DNA of 64,000 nt from Thalassobius sp965218685 (GCF_965218685.1 NZ_OZ244657.1:2604001-2668000), one strand, 5' to 3'. Counted from the first letter of the stretch, positions 27,395 to 37,360 are shown. A program made the numbers and translations. The notes: generated from the sequence alone by a model not told the origin.

Positions 27395-28810
27395 TCAGGG
27401 CTGGCGTGGGGGCATTTTCTGCGGCCAGAGCGTCGCCTGATGATAGGCTTGGCCCAAATGCAGGACGGTATTGTCCGCTCGGGCGGCCCCGATCAGCTGC
27501 ATCCCCATGGGCAGGCCGTTCACTCCAAAACCCACCGGAACCGAAAGTGCGGGCAATCCGATCAGGCTGGCGGGCACGACCACCTCCATCCAGCGATGAT
27601 AAGTATCCATTGGCTGGCCGTTGATCCGGGTGGGATGAATGTCATCGACGGGGAACGGCCAGACCTGCGCCGTGGGCAGCACCACCGCATCAAATTGCTC
27701 GAACATCACGGCCGCAGCGCGGAACCATTCTGAACGCAGCGCGCTGGCCCGTTGCACCTGCATGGCGCTGAGGGCCAGACCATTCTCGATCTCCCATATT
27801 GCGGCGGGTTTCAGTTGGGCGCGGGTCTTTTCCTGCCGGTACAGCGGTTCCAGCTTGGCAGCCACCGCGAACCAGCGCAGCACCTGCCAGCTGTCCCAGA
27901 TCTTGGACGCAGGAAAGGGCGGTGCCAGATGCTCGACTACTGCCCCAAGATCTCGGAACACCTGCAGGGCAGCATCGCACCGCTGCACGATTCCGTCCTC
28001 CATTGGATAGGCCCCGCCCCAATCGGCCAGCCACCCGATCCGCATCCCTTGAATGGGCGCATCAAGCCCCCGAGACACGTTATTATGGGCCACACCAAAG
28101 GGCTGCACCGGATCGCGTCCGGCCTGCACCTCAAGCAGCGCAGCGATATCAGCCGGCGAGCGTCCCATAGGCCCGTTCGTGGCCAGCGGATGCAGGTACA
28201 TATCCCCCGTAGGTTCGTTCGGAATGCGGCCCCAGGTCGGGCGCAGACCATAGACATTGCACCACGCTGCCGGATTGCGCAGGCTGCCCATCATGTCCGA
28301 TCCGTCTGCGATCGCCAGCATCCGCGTGGCCAGCGCTGCCGCTGCCCCACCCGAGGACCCACCCGCACTGCGCCCCGGATCATAGGGGTTCACCGTCGCC
28401 CCATGCACCGGGTTGAAGGTATGACTGCCCAGACCAAACTCGGGCACATTGGTCTTGCCGATGATCAACGCTCCGGCAGCGCGCATCCGGGCGACATACA
28501 GATCATCCGCCTGCGCCACCTGCCCCGCAAAAACCGGCGAGCCCATCGAGGTTTCCAGCCCCTGTGCATTGGCCAAGTCCTTGATCGCGACGGGTATCCC
28601 GTGCAGCCAGCCCATTCGCTTGGCGTTGTCCGCCTTTGCTGCCAGGGCAAGCGCCTGATCGGGGTCAATCGCGCTTACGATGGCATTCACCCGCGGGTTC
28701 CACGCCGTGATTTGGGCCAGTGTGGCTTGCATCAGCTCGACCGCGCTCAGCTCTTTGCGAGCCAGCATCCCCGACAGGCTTAACGCGTCATGTTCCAGTA
28801 AATCGCCCAT
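27395..28810 (-). CDS. Amidase-signature hydrolase
   Basis: A 471-residue amidase-signature enzyme. The catalytic Ser-cisSer-Lys triad can be placed at K77 (VAIKDLAN), S152 (GRSAGGSSGG) and S176 (SDMMGSLRNPA); the spacing of 75 and 24 residues equals that of the family prototypes. The block after the nucleophile reads MGSLRNPAAW rather than the usual GGSIRxPA. The start at 28810 follows GGGAGGGCAA. The substrate amide is unknown, and it is not GatA because gatB and gatC are absent and the length and motifs differ. A hairpin with a T-run upstream probably separates it from prfB. Confidence 0.85.
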   Translation of the reverse strand: MGDLLEHDALSLSGMLARKELSAVELMQATLAQITAWNPRVNAIVSAIDPDQALALAAKADNAKRMGWLHGIPVAIKDLANAQGLETSMGSPVFAGQVAQADDLYVARMRAAGALIIGKTNVPEFGLGSHTFNPVHGATVNPYDPGRSAGGSSGGAAAALATRMLAIADGSDMMGSLRNPAAWCNVYGLRPTWGRIPNEPTGDMYLHPLATNGPMGRSPADIAALLEVQAGRDPVQPFGVAHNNVSRGLDAPIQGMRIGWLADWGGAYPMEDGIVQRCDAALQVFRDLGAVVEHLAPPFPASKIWDSWQVLRWFAVAAKLEPLYRQEKTRAQLKPAAIWEIENGLALSAMQVQRASALRSEWFRAAAVMFEQFDAVVLPTAQVWPFPVDDIHPTRINGQPMDTYHRWMEVVVPASLIGLPALSVPVGFGVNGLPMGMQLIGAARADNTVLHLGQAYHQATLWPQKMPPRQP

Positions 28811-28824
28811 TTGCCCTCCCACGC

Positions 28825-28852
28825 AAAACGGGCAGAGGTCGCCCCCTGCCCG
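28825..28852 (-). terminator. Probable terminator after prfB
   Basis: On the minus strand a seven-pair stem CGGGCAG / CTGCCCG with a 10-base loop (28829-28852) is followed by TTTTGCG, 49 bases after the prfB stop and just before the amidase ribosome site. Confidence 0.5.
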
Positions 28853-28900
28853 CTCACGATTTAGCAAAATCCCTTTTGGATCAATCCCCAAGGGTGTGCG

Positions 28901-30028
28901 TTACTCTTCCGCGTTCGCCTCGGCGCGGGATTTACCCGACACTTGCATGGCCAGCGTGGCGGCCATCAGCCCGTCCAGATCGCCATCCAGAACGCCCGCG
29001 CTGTCCGAGGTTTCATAGCCCGTCCGCAGGTCCTTTACCATCTGGTAGGGCTGCAACACGTAGGACCGGATCTGGTTGCCCCAGCCCGCGTCGCCCTTGG
29101 ATTCGTGGGCGGCGTTGATCGCCTCATTGCGGCGGTCCAGCTCCATCTGGTACAGGCGCGATTTCAGCGCTTTCATGGCGATGTCACGGTTCTGGTGCTG
29201 CGATTTTTCCGAGGAGGTCACCACGATCCCTGTCGGGATGTGGGTAATCCGTACGGCCGAATCCGTCGTGTTCACGTGCTGACCGCCCGCGCCCGAGGAA
29301 CGATAGGTATCAATGCGAATGTCAGCAGGGTTTACTTCGATCTCGATATTGTCGTCCACCACCGGATAAACCCAAACCGAGCTAAACGAGGTATGCCGCC
29401 GCGCCGAGCTGTCATAGGGCGAGATCCGCACCAGACGGTGCACGCCGCTTTCGGATTTCAGCCAACCATAGGCGTTATGCCCGCTGATCTTGTAGGCGGC
29501 GGATTTGATCCCCGCCTCTTCGCCATAGCTGATGGATTGCAGCTCGACCTCGTAACCCTTCTTCTCAGCCCAACGGACATACATCCGCGCCAGCATCGAG
29601 GCCCAGTCGCAGCTTTCGGTGCCGCCCGCGCCCGAGTTGATTTCCAAGAACGTGTCCGAACTGTCAGCCTCGCCGTCCAGCAGCGCCTCCAGCTCTTTTT
29701 CGGCGGCCTTGACGGCCAGCGCCTTGATGGTTTCCTCGGCCTCGGCGACGACTTCTTCGTCTTCTTCCATTTCGCCCAGTTCGATCAGTTCGATATTGTC
29801 GTTGAGTTCGGTCTGGATGTCATTGTGACTGGCCACCGCATCCAGCAGCGACTGGCGTTCACGCATCAGTTTCTGCGCGCCTTCGGGATCGTCCCACAGG
29901 GTCGGATCCTCGACACGGGCATCGAATTCCTCAAGCCGGTATTGCACAGTTTCCCAGTTCATACGCTGACGCAACAGGGCCAGCGATTTCTCGATAGCTG
30001 CAACCGTGTTCTGAACTTCTGCGCGCAT
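28901..30028 (-). CDS. prfB: Peptide chain release factor 2
   Basis: A 375-residue RF2. The GGQ motif is in SGAGGQHVNTTDSAVR and the stop-recognition loop is SPYDSSARRHTSF, where the SPF tripeptide of E. coli reads SPY. The frame runs uninterrupted from the ATG at 30028, so the programmed frameshift that autoregulates prfB in many bacteria is absent. RF2 acts on UAA and UGA in the ribosome A site. It lies 76 bp after mrcA on the same strand and likely shares a transcript with it. Confidence 0.94.
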   Translation of the reverse strand: MRAEVQNTVAAIEKSLALLRQRMNWETVQYRLEEFDARVEDPTLWDDPEGAQKLMRERQSLLDAVASHNDIQTELNDNIELIELGEMEEDEEVVAEAEETIKALAVKAAEKELEALLDGEADSSDTFLEINSGAGGTESCDWASMLARMYVRWAEKKGYEVELQSISYGEEAGIKSAAYKISGHNAYGWLKSESGVHRLVRISPYDSSARRHTSFSSVWVYPVVDDNIEIEVNPADIRIDTYRSSGAGGQHVNTTDSAVRITHIPTGIVVTSSEKSQHQNRDIAMKALKSRLYQMELDRRNEAINAAHESKGDAGWGNQIRSYVLQPYQMVKDLRTGYETSDSAGVLDGDLDGLMAATLAMQVSGKSRAEANAEE

Positions 30029-30104
30029 GGAAGGCCCCTGAATATCTTATTATCCGGCTTGGGTGATAGCCCAGCCCGAAGGCCGGGGCAAGCAGGCGCG
30101 CGCG

Positions 30105-32657
30105 TTAATACAGTCCGCCCGAAGACACGGACCCGAACGAAGCCTTGGGCCCCACAACCGCCGTTCCCCCGGTCGAGGTCGTGACCTCTTGCGAGTATTC
30201 CTGCACCTCGTCGATCAGCGGCAGGTTCGACCCCATGGCAAAACCGCCATCATAGGTGATGCCAAAGATCGGCTCTTCGCCTTCACGGAAATATTCTGCC
30301 ACAACATGCGAGCCACTTTCGCCATCAAGCAGCCGCGCGCCGGTGAAACGGTCGATCTTGATAAAACGTCCGCCCTCGGGCACGCGGAACTTGCCGCCAC
30401 CGTATTTCTGCGTGGCTTTCTTCATGAACTCCTGGAACACGGGGCCGCACATGGTTCCCCCGTAGGACCCTCGGCCCAGCGGGCGCGGCGTGTCCATACC
30501 CATGTAACACCCTGCCACGATATTGCTGGTGAAGCCGATAAACCAGACGTCCTTGGATTCGTTGGTGGTACCGGTTTTGCCCGCCGTGGGAACGCCCAGA
30601 TTAACGATGCCCGCCGCGGTTCCGCGCTGCACCACACCTTGCATCATCGAGGTCAGCTGATAGGCGGTGATCGCATCCATCACGCGCTCGCGGTTGCTGA
30701 CGATATTGGGCTTGGTGCCAGCGCTCAGGAACCCATCGAAACAGTTGGTGCAGGTGCGTTTGTCGTGGCGATAGATCGTCTGGCCATAGCGGTCCTGAAC
30801 GCGGTCAACCAGCGTAGGCTCGACCCGCTCGCCGCCATTGGCGAACATCGCATAGGCCGCAACCATCTTGAACAGGGTGGTTTCCTCGGCGCCCAGCGAG
30901 TTGGCCAGGAATTCACCCATCGCGTTATAGACTCCGAAATCCTCGGCGTAATCGGCGATCACATCCATGCCGACCTCTTGGGCCAGACGGATTGTCATCA
31001 GGTTCCGCGACTGCTCGATCCCGGTGCGCAGCGGCGTGGGGCCGTAGAACTGGTTGGACGAGTTCTTGGGCCGCCACAGACCTTGAGGGGTATCAATCTC
31101 GATCGGGGCGTCGATCACAATGGTGGCCGGGCTATATCCGCTGTCCAGCGCCGAGGCATAGACGAAGGGTTTAAAGCTGGAGCCCGGCTGACGGTTCGCC
31201 TGCGTCGCGCGGTTAAACACCGAATGCTGATAGCTGAACCCGCCCTGCATGGCGATCACGCGGCCAGTGTTAACGTCCATGGCCATGAAACCGCCCTGGA
31301 TCTCGGGCACCTGGCGCAGGGTCCAGCGGACGAAACTTCCGTCGCTTTCCTTGGTCAATGCTCGCACAAGAACCACGTCACCAACTTCAAGCAGATCACT
31401 GGCGCGCTTGGCCTTTTTACCAGTTTTTCCGTCTTCAAGTTGCTTGCCGGCCCAGGTCACGTCCTTGGCGACGATCCAGTGGCCATCGGCGTCTTCGGCG
31501 ATCCCCTCGATGCCGATACGGGCGTCATTCTTGCCCAATTCCAGCACAACGGCGGGGTACCATTGACCGTCCAGCACGATGTCGCGCGGCACATCGGTGG
31601 CGTCCAGCGCGGCGCGCCATTTTTCCTCTGTGTCCAGCTGAGCGGCGTCGATCTTTACCTCGGTTCCGCGCCAAACACCGCGGCTGCGGTCGTATTTTTC
31701 CAGGCCGCGACGCAAGGCCGAGGCAGCATCCACCTGCATTTCGGGGTCGATCGTGGCACGCACGGACAAACCACCCGAGAAGAACTCGCCCTCGCCGAAT
31801 TCCTCGGACAGCTGGCGGCGGATTTCATCAGTGAAATAGTCTCGCGGCGGAAGCGCAGTGCGGAAGCTTTCGAAATCACCGTTCTGCACCGAGCGCAGTG
31901 GCTTGGCCTTCTCAGCTTCATAGACCGCTTGGGTGATGTAGCCGTTTTCGGCCATTTCCTTCAGCACGAAATTGCGGCGCGCCAGCAGGCGCGATTTGTT
32001 CCGAACCGGATGATAGTCGGACGGCGCCTTGGGCATCGAGGCCAGCATTGCCGCCTCGTGCGGGGCCAATTCGCCCAGAGTCTTGTTGAAATAGGTCTGC
32101 GCCGCTGCGGTCACACCATACGAGTTCTGGCCCAGGAAAATCTCGTTCAGATACAACTCAAGAATCTGGTCCTTGCTCAGTGTTTCTTCAACACGGGTGG
32201 CCAGGATGATTTCCTTGATCTTGCGTTCAATCTTCTTTTCGCCACCCAGAAGGAAGTTCTTCATCACCTGTTGCGTGATCGTCGAGGCCCCGCGCAGGTT
32301 CTTGCCCCGCGACTTGGCCGCATCCACCGCCGCTGAAACGATGCCGCGCGCGTCATAGCCTTTGTGCGTATAGAAATTCTTGTCCTCGGCGCTGATGAAT
32401 GCTTGCTTCACCAGGTCGGGGATTTCATCCGCAGGGGTGAACAGGCGCCGTTCCTTGGCGAATTCATCGATGATCTGACCTTCGCCCGAATAAATCCGGC
32501 TGATGGTGGGCGGTTTGTATTGGGCCAGGCTTTCGTGGCTGGGAAGGTCCTGACCATAGATCCAGAACACCGCACCAATGGACAAAGCCACAACGGTCAG
32601 CCCCAGCGTCGCCGCCGTAAAGATCGCTCCGAAAAAGGAAAGAATGAACCTCAGCAC
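30105..32657 (-). CDS. mrcA: Penicillin-binding protein 1A (transglycosylase/transpeptidase)
   Basis: An 850-residue bifunctional peptidoglycan synthase. An N-terminal membrane helix (about 3-35) is followed by the GT51 transglycosylase domain (ISAEDKNFYTHKGYD, RGASTITQQVMKNFLLG, YLNEIFLGQNSYGV), an OB-like insert, and the transpeptidase domain with the active serine in PGSSFKPFVY and KTGTTN near the end. I chose the GTG at 32657, which follows AGGGG by eight bases and puts the membrane helix at the N terminus; a TTG at 32714 would add 19 residues. AmiC-type amidase lies just upstream, grouping wall synthesis and cleavage. Confidence 0.92.
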   Translation of the reverse strand: MLRFILSFFGAIFTAATLGLTVVALSIGAVFWIYGQDLPSHESLAQYKPPTISRIYSGEGQIIDEFAKERRLFTPADEIPDLVKQAFISAEDKNFYTHKGYDARGIVSAAVDAAKSRGKNLRGASTITQQVMKNFLLGGEKKIERKIKEIILATRVEETLSKDQILELYLNEIFLGQNSYGVTAAAQTYFNKTLGELAPHEAAMLASMPKAPSDYHPVRNKSRLLARRNFVLKEMAENGYITQAVYEAEKAKPLRSVQNGDFESFRTALPPRDYFTDEIRRQLSEEFGEGEFFSGGLSVRATIDPEMQVDAASALRRGLEKYDRSRGVWRGTEVKIDAAQLDTEEKWRAALDATDVPRDIVLDGQWYPAVVLELGKNDARIGIEGIAEDADGHWIVAKDVTWAGKQLEDGKTGKKAKRASDLLEVGDVVLVRALTKESDGSFVRWTLRQVPEIQGGFMAMDVNTGRVIAMQGGFSYQHSVFNRATQANRQPGSSFKPFVYASALDSGYSPATIVIDAPIEIDTPQGLWRPKNSSNQFYGPTPLRTGIEQSRNLMTIRLAQEVGMDVIADYAEDFGVYNAMGEFLANSLGAEETTLFKMVAAYAMFANGGERVEPTLVDRVQDRYGQTIYRHDKRTCTNCFDGFLSAGTKPNIVSNRERVMDAITAYQLTSMMQGVVQRGTAAGIVNLGVPTAGKTGTTNESKDVWFIGFTSNIVAGCYMGMDTPRPLGRGSYGGTMCGPVFQEFMKKATQKYGGGKFRVPEGGRFIKIDRFTGARLLDGESGSHVVAEYFREGEEPIFGITYDGGFAMGSNLPLIDEVQEYSQEVTTSTGGTAVVGPKASFGSVSSGGLY

Positions 32658-32755
32658 CCACCGCGCCCCTATGCTTGTTGGCGTCTCTATACTTCTCACA
32701 TCGCATAGCGTCAAAACAAGAAGCGTTGATCAGCGCGCGAGAATCCGCTGTTTTC

Positions 32756-33976
32756 CTAGCGCCGGACCAGTTCGCGCAGGTTGGCATCGGCGTCCATCCA
32801 CGCCCGAAGCGCATCCCGGATCGCCACCGAAGTATTCAGCCGCCAGTTCTTGTCCTGCAGGTTTTTCAGATCCCGTTCCGAGGACATGAAGCCGATCTCA
32901 AGCAGGATCGAAGGGATGTCGGCAGATTTCAGCACCGAGAATGACGCATAACGGATGGGCTTGTTGTTCACCGGCGTACGCGCGGCACGCAGGCCCTGCA
33001 CCAGGCTTTGGGCCAGTTGCTCTGAACGCGGTTTCGTTTCCTGGCGGGCCAGGTCCATCAGGATGCCAGCCACCACGTCGTCCTGACCAGACAGATCGAC
33101 GCCGGAAAGGATATCATCGCGATCATGACGTTCGGCCAATTGCTGGCTGGCCTCGTCGCTGGCACTGTCGCGCAGCAGATGCACCGTGGCGCCATGCGCA
33201 TTGCCCTCGGACAGCGCGTCAGCGTGCAGCGAGATGAATACATGCGCCCCGGCTTCGTGCGCAATCGCGATGCGCCGTTCAAGCGAGACAAAGCTGTCAT
33301 CCTCGCGCGTCAGCACCACATCGAAGCGGCCTGAACGGACCAGTACCTCTTTCAATTCCTTGGCAAATTTCAGGATCAGGTGTTTTTCCTTCAACCCGTC
33401 ACGTTCGGCACCCGGATCAATCCCCCCATGGCCGGGATCCAGCACCACCACCAGCGGACCGTCCCCGCGTTTTTGCGCTTTGGCCACCTCGGCGGGGGGG
33501 GGCAGATCCCAGCGCGGATCATAGGGCGCGCCCGAACGTGCGGCAAAATCCTGCGCTGACGTTTCGGACAGGGACACGCTTAGCCGGGCCTTGCTTGTGG
33601 CCGGATCGATCTGCATCTCAATAGCATCGGGCAACAGGGGCTCGGCAAGGTCAATTACCATCCGCGACCAGCCGGGCCGGAAAGCTCCGAACCGCACATC
33701 CGAGGCGCGATTGGCATTCAACAGTACCTCTGAGGACACGTTGGTCCAGTCGATCTCGCGGAAATCCATGACAAGCCGACGTGGCTGATCCAGCGTGTAG
33801 ACGCGATAGGGCACGCCTTGTGTCAACGCCAGCTCCACCGAAAGCCCTCCGCCCCAGGTGTCGCGGATTTGCGAATATCCCACGTCCACACGAGCAAGCC
33901 CGCTCAGCTCTTGTGCTTGCAGGCGGGCTGGCATCACCGCCAGCAAAACCATAACTACCCAAATAATACTGCGCAT
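32756..33976 (-). CDS. N-acetylmuramoyl-L-alanine amidase, AmiC type
   Basis: A 406-residue exported zinc amidase. The start at 33976 gives a signal peptide, MRSIIWVVMVLLAVMPARLQA. Residues about 25-150 form an AMIN-like beta domain for targeting. The catalytic Amidase_3 domain begins VVVLDPGHGGIDPGAERDGLKEKHL (zinc His and Glu), continues with VFISLHADAL and ends LLEIGFMSSERDLKNL, with the final catalytic Glu. It cuts the amide between MurNAc and the stem peptide during daughter-cell separation. An insert between the zinc ligands suggests regulation by an EnvC-like activator, as in AmiA/B/C. mrcA follows 98 bp downstream. Confidence 0.9.
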   Translation of the reverse strand: MRSIIWVVMVLLAVMPARLQAQELSGLARVDVGYSQIRDTWGGGLSVELALTQGVPYRVYTLDQPRRLVMDFREIDWTNVSSEVLLNANRASDVRFGAFRPGWSRMVIDLAEPLLPDAIEMQIDPATSKARLSVSLSETSAQDFAARSGAPYDPRWDLPPPAEVAKAQKRGDGPLVVVLDPGHGGIDPGAERDGLKEKHLILKFAKELKEVLVRSGRFDVVLTREDDSFVSLERRIAIAHEAGAHVFISLHADALSEGNAHGATVHLLRDSASDEASQQLAERHDRDDILSGVDLSGQDDVVAGILMDLARQETKPRSEQLAQSLVQGLRAARTPVNNKPIRYASFSVLKSADIPSILLEIGFMSSERDLKNLQDKNWRLNTSVAIRDALRAWMDADANLRELVRR

Positions 33977-34068
33977 CCGCTCTTTCCGGCGTGTGGCTGC
34001 CTCGTTGAGGGCACGATACGGCAAGGGCGCGGCGCTGCCCAGCCCCCTGCCGCATCATTGCGCGAAAA

Positions 34069-35214
34069 TCAGCCCCGAGTAGCCATGTAGCGGGTCAGCC
34101 GCTCCAGCCCTTCAATGATATCTTCGGTCTGCCGGGCATAGGAAAAGCGCAAGGTTCCGCCCCCGCGCACCGGATCGAAATCCAGACCCGGCGTAACGGC
34201 AACGCCCGCGTGTTCCAGAATTTCGGCGGCCAGGGTGCGGCTGTCCTCAGTCAGATGGCTGACGTCGGCATAGACATAAAAGGCCCCATCGGGTGGTGCG
34301 ATCCTGTCGAACCCGGCCTTGGGCAGCCCCTCCATCATCAGTTGGCGGTTCTTGGCATAGATGGCGACATTCCGGTCCAGCTCTTCGGTGCAGTCCATCG
34401 CATGCAAGGCGGCGACCTGGCTGGCATGCGGCGGGCAGATAAACATGTTCTGAGCGATCCGTTCAACCAGTCGCACATGGTCTTGCGGAACCACCATCCA
34501 GCCGACACGCCAGCCGGTCATGCTGAAATATTTCGAGAACGAGTTGATCACATAGCATTCGTCCGTGATCTCCAGCGCGGTTACGGCTTTCTGGTCATAC
34601 TCGATTCCATGATAAATCTCGTCGCTGATCAGGATGGTGTCACTGTCAGCGCAGGCTTTGACGATTGCCTCCATTGCGGGACGATCCAGCATCGTACCCG
34701 ACGGATTACCGGGCGAGGCAACCATCAACCCATCAAGGTTCAGATCAGCAAAATCAGCGGGCACGGGCTGCAGCCGGTTGGCCGAGCTGGCCTGCAGGGC
34801 CACCGGCTCCAGGTCTAAAGCGCGCAGAATCTGCCTGTAAGACGGGTACCCCGGCTCGCCCACTCCTACGCGGGCGCCGCGATCGAACAGGGCCGTAAAG
34901 GCCAGGATGAACGCCCCGGACGATCCCGGCGTGACCACCACGCGGTTCCAGTCCAGATCGACGCCATACCATTCGCCATACAGACGGGCGATGCGTTTTC
35001 GCAAAGCAGGCAGTCCAAGGGCCACGGTGTAGCCCAGCGAATCCGAGTTCATGGCATCACTCAGCGCCTTGCGCGCACCGGCGGGGGCCGGTGTGCTGGG
35101 CTGACCGACTTCCATGTGAATGATGTTGCGCCCTGCCTCTTCAGCGGCGCGCGCGGCCTCCATCACGTCCATCACAATAAAGGGATCAACCTCGCCACGT
35201 CTTGAGTTTCGCAT
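34069..35214 (-). CDS. PLP-dependent aminotransferase, class I/II
   Basis: A 381-residue fold-type I aminotransferase. The Schiff-base lysine is in NSFSKYFSMTGWRVGW; other blocks are GYTVALGLPALRKRIA, SPGNPSGTM, SDEIYHGIEY and the substrate-binding arginine in LRFSYARQ. The start at 35214 follows AGGAATGAACAG. It belongs to the aspartate/aromatic aminotransferase-like group; the exact amino acid cannot be told from sequence. It is divergent from the M48 peptidase gene and stands alone. Confidence 0.88.
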   Translation of the reverse strand: MRNSRRGEVDPFIVMDVMEAARAAEEAGRNIIHMEVGQPSTPAPAGARKALSDAMNSDSLGYTVALGLPALRKRIARLYGEWYGVDLDWNRVVVTPGSSGAFILAFTALFDRGARVGVGEPGYPSYRQILRALDLEPVALQASSANRLQPVPADFADLNLDGLMVASPGNPSGTMLDRPAMEAIVKACADSDTILISDEIYHGIEYDQKAVTALEITDECYVINSFSKYFSMTGWRVGWMVVPQDHVRLVERIAQNMFICPPHASQVAALHAMDCTEELDRNVAIYAKNRQLMMEGLPKAGFDRIAPPDGAFYVYADVSHLTEDSRTLAAEILEHAGVAVTPGLDFDPVRGGGTLRFSYARQTEDIIEGLERLTRYMATRG

Positions 35215-35274
35215 CTGTTCATTCCTAAGGTGCCGAAAGAGACGCCAATTCACAGCGAAACAGGACCGCCGTCA

Positions 35275-36603
35275 ATGCACCTCATGGGCCGATTGGCCAC
35301 AATTACCCTGCTCTGCCTTGTGCTGGCCGTCCCCGCCCGCGCAGCTACGTTGTTGCGGGACGCGGATATTGAACATTCGCTGAGTCAACTGGCCCGTCCG
35401 ATCTTGGCGGCGGCAGGATTATCTCCTTCTTCGGTCAAGATCGTGGTGATCAAGGACAGCAGCTATAATGCCTTTATCGTCGACCGGCGGCATATCTTCA
35501 TTCATTCGGGCCTGCTGCTGAAAATGAAAAGTGCCGCGCAGCTGCAATCGGTGCTGGCGCACGAGGCGGCCCATATTGCAAACGGTCATATCACCCGGCG
35601 CCAGCAGAACGCCCGTGCAGCGAACACGATCGCAGGGCTTGGCATGGCGCTTGCAGCTGCGACCGCCGCAACCACCGGCAATGCGGACGCTGCATCAGGC
35701 ATTGGCGCGGGGATCAGCGCGACAGCACAGCGTTTGTTCCTATCCCATACCCGCGCCGAGGAAGCTGCCTCGGACCTTTCAGCCTTGCGCTACATGATCT
35801 CGGCCGGCGTGAACCCCCAGGCCTATCTGGAGGTGCTTGACATCTTTCGAGGTCAGGAAATGCTGTCGGCATCGCATCAGGATCCCTATGCACGCTCGCA
35901 CCCTTTGACCCGCGACCGGATCCGCGCTTTCAAGGCGCAGGTCACCGCACTGAACGGAACACCCAAACCCGATCCCAAGGCGGACTATTGGTTTCAGCGC
36001 GCGCAAGGAAAGCTGTCGGCGTTTCTGCGCGCCTCCAGCTGGACGCTGCGCCGTGCGCCCAAAAGCGCCACCAAAGACATTCGCCTGATGCGCGAGGCCG
36101 TCGCCCATCACCGCAAACCCGACAGCGCGAAAGCCATCGCAACCATCGACCGTCTGGTGGCCATGCGACCCAAGGATGCCTTCGCGCATGACCTGCGCGG
36201 GCAAATCCTGCTGGAATCGCGCAAAACCAGTGCTGCCGTTGCAGCCTATAAGACAGCCGCCAACCTGGCCCCCAAGAACGCGCTGATCCTGGGCGGGTAT
36301 GGGCGCGCGCTGCTGGTTTCGGGCCAACACAAATCCGCGCGCCAGGTGCTGGAAAAAGCCCGCGCGCGTGACGCCACTAACCCCAGCCTGCTGCGTGATC
36401 TGGCGATGGCCTATGCGCAGCTTGGACAAACCGGCATGGCCTCGGTCGTCACGGCCGAACGCTATGCTTTGATCGGTCGCCCCAAGGATGCGCTGATCCA
36501 TGCCAAACGAGCCGAGGGGCTGCTGCCTCGTGGTTCTGCCTCTTGGCTTCGGGCGCAGGATGTGATTTCTGCCTCGAAAGCCGCTGTAAACAAAAGGAAT
36601 TGA
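35275..36603 (+). CDS. BepA-like periplasmic M48 metallopeptidase with TPR repeats
   Basis: A 442-residue protein. The signal peptide is MHLMGRLATITLLCLVLAVPARA. The zinc motif is HEAAH at residues 96-100, with the third ligand in AEEAASDLSALRYM. The C-terminal half (about 270-440) is TPR-like. This combination matches BepA/YfgC, a periplasmic protease and chaperone that monitors outer-membrane protein (LptD, BAM) assembly. I chose the ATG at 35275 over a GTG at 35230, since the latter adds polar residues before the signal. A DsbA-like gene starts one base after its stop, which fits joint envelope quality control. Confidence 0.88.
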   Translation: MHLMGRLATITLLCLVLAVPARAATLLRDADIEHSLSQLARPILAAAGLSPSSVKIVVIKDSSYNAFIVDRRHIFIHSGLLLKMKSAAQLQSVLAHEAAHIANGHITRRQQNARAANTIAGLGMALAAATAATTGNADAASGIGAGISATAQRLFLSHTRAEEAASDLSALRYMISAGVNPQAYLEVLDIFRGQEMLSASHQDPYARSHPLTRDRIRAFKAQVTALNGTPKPDPKADYWFQRAQGKLSAFLRASSWTLRRAPKSATKDIRLMREAVAHHRKPDSAKAIATIDRLVAMRPKDAFAHDLRGQILLESRKTSAAVAAYKTAANLAPKNALILGGYGRALLVSGQHKSARQVLEKARARDATNPSLLRDLAMAYAQLGQTGMASVVTAERYALIGRPKDALIHAKRAEGLLPRGSASWLRAQDVISASKAAVNKRN

Positions 36604-36604
36604 T

Positions 36605-37357
36605 ATGAAACGTCTTCTTGCCTCTGCGGCACTGCTGATCGCAGGTGTGGCCGCCCCTGCCCAGGCCTCTGACCTGACCCAGATGAGCGATGCCGAACGC
36701 TCGGCGTTTCGTGCCGAAGTACGCGCCTATCTGATGGACAATCCCGAGGTGATCCTGGAAGCCTACCAGGTTTACGAACAGCGCCAGGCCGCCGCCCAGG
36801 CCGCGATCGAGCAGCAGATGGTCGCCGCCTATGCAGGCAAGATCTTTGACGATCCGAATTCGTGGGTCGGTGGCAATCCGAATGGCGACATCGTTCTGGT
36901 CGAGTTTTCGGACTATCGCTGTGGCTATTGCCGCAAAGCCCACCCCGAGGTCCAGCAGCTGCTCGAAGCCGATGGCAACATCAAGCTGATCATCAAGGAA
37001 TTCCCCATTCTGGGCGATCAATCAGTGCTGGCCTCGCGCTTTGCCATCGCCTCGCGGATCGTTGGCGGCGACGAAGCCTATGAGAAGATGCACAACGCCA
37101 TGATGGAAACCAAAGCCGCCGTCAGCGAAAAAACCCTGACCCGTCTGGCGAACAAACTGGGGCTGGATGGCGACGCGATCCGGGGCAAGATCAACGACCC
37201 GCTGGTGGATCAGATCATCAGTGAAAACCATCAGCTGGCCCAGGCACTGCAAATTTCGGGCACGCCGACATTCGTGCTGGGGACTGACCTGCTGCGCGGC
37301 TATGTCCCGCTGGCGGATATGATGGAGCTGGTAGAGGCCGCCCGCGAGGACAGCTGA
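36605..37357 (+). CDS. DsbA-family thiol-disulfide oxidoreductase
   Basis: A 250-residue periplasmic protein. A signal peptide (1-21) is followed by a helical N-terminal extension (about 25-80), then the thioredoxin-fold domain with CGYC at residues 106-109 (FSDYRCGYCRKAHPEV) and a cis-proline loop SGTPTFVLG. The helical extension before the catalytic domain is seen in the Com1/ScsC subgroup, where it can mediate oligomerisation. It is translated from an AAAGGA site inside the upstream gene end, so it forms an operon with the BepA-like gene. It may form or isomerise disulfides in outer-membrane proteins; the direction is not determinable here. Confidence 0.9.
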   Translation: MKRLLASAALLIAGVAAPAQASDLTQMSDAERSAFRAEVRAYLMDNPEVILEAYQVYEQRQAAAQAAIEQQMVAAYAGKIFDDPNSWVGGNPNGDIVLVEFSDYRCGYCRKAHPEVQQLLEADGNIKLIIKEFPILGDQSVLASRFAIASRIVGGDEAYEKMHNAMMETKAAVSEKTLTRLANKLGLDGDAIRGKINDPLVDQIISENHQLAQALQISGTPTFVLGTDLLRGYVPLADMMELVEAAREDS

Positions 37358-37360
37358 GAC

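Noticed and set aside
28901..30028. Programmed frameshift in prfB
   Set aside because: The frame is continuous from ATG to stop with no in-frame UGA near codon 25.
30063..32336. A 757-codon open frame antisense to mrcA
   Set aside because: The product is rich in His, Gln, Gly and Arg, typical of shadow frames; mrcA has all catalytic motifs.
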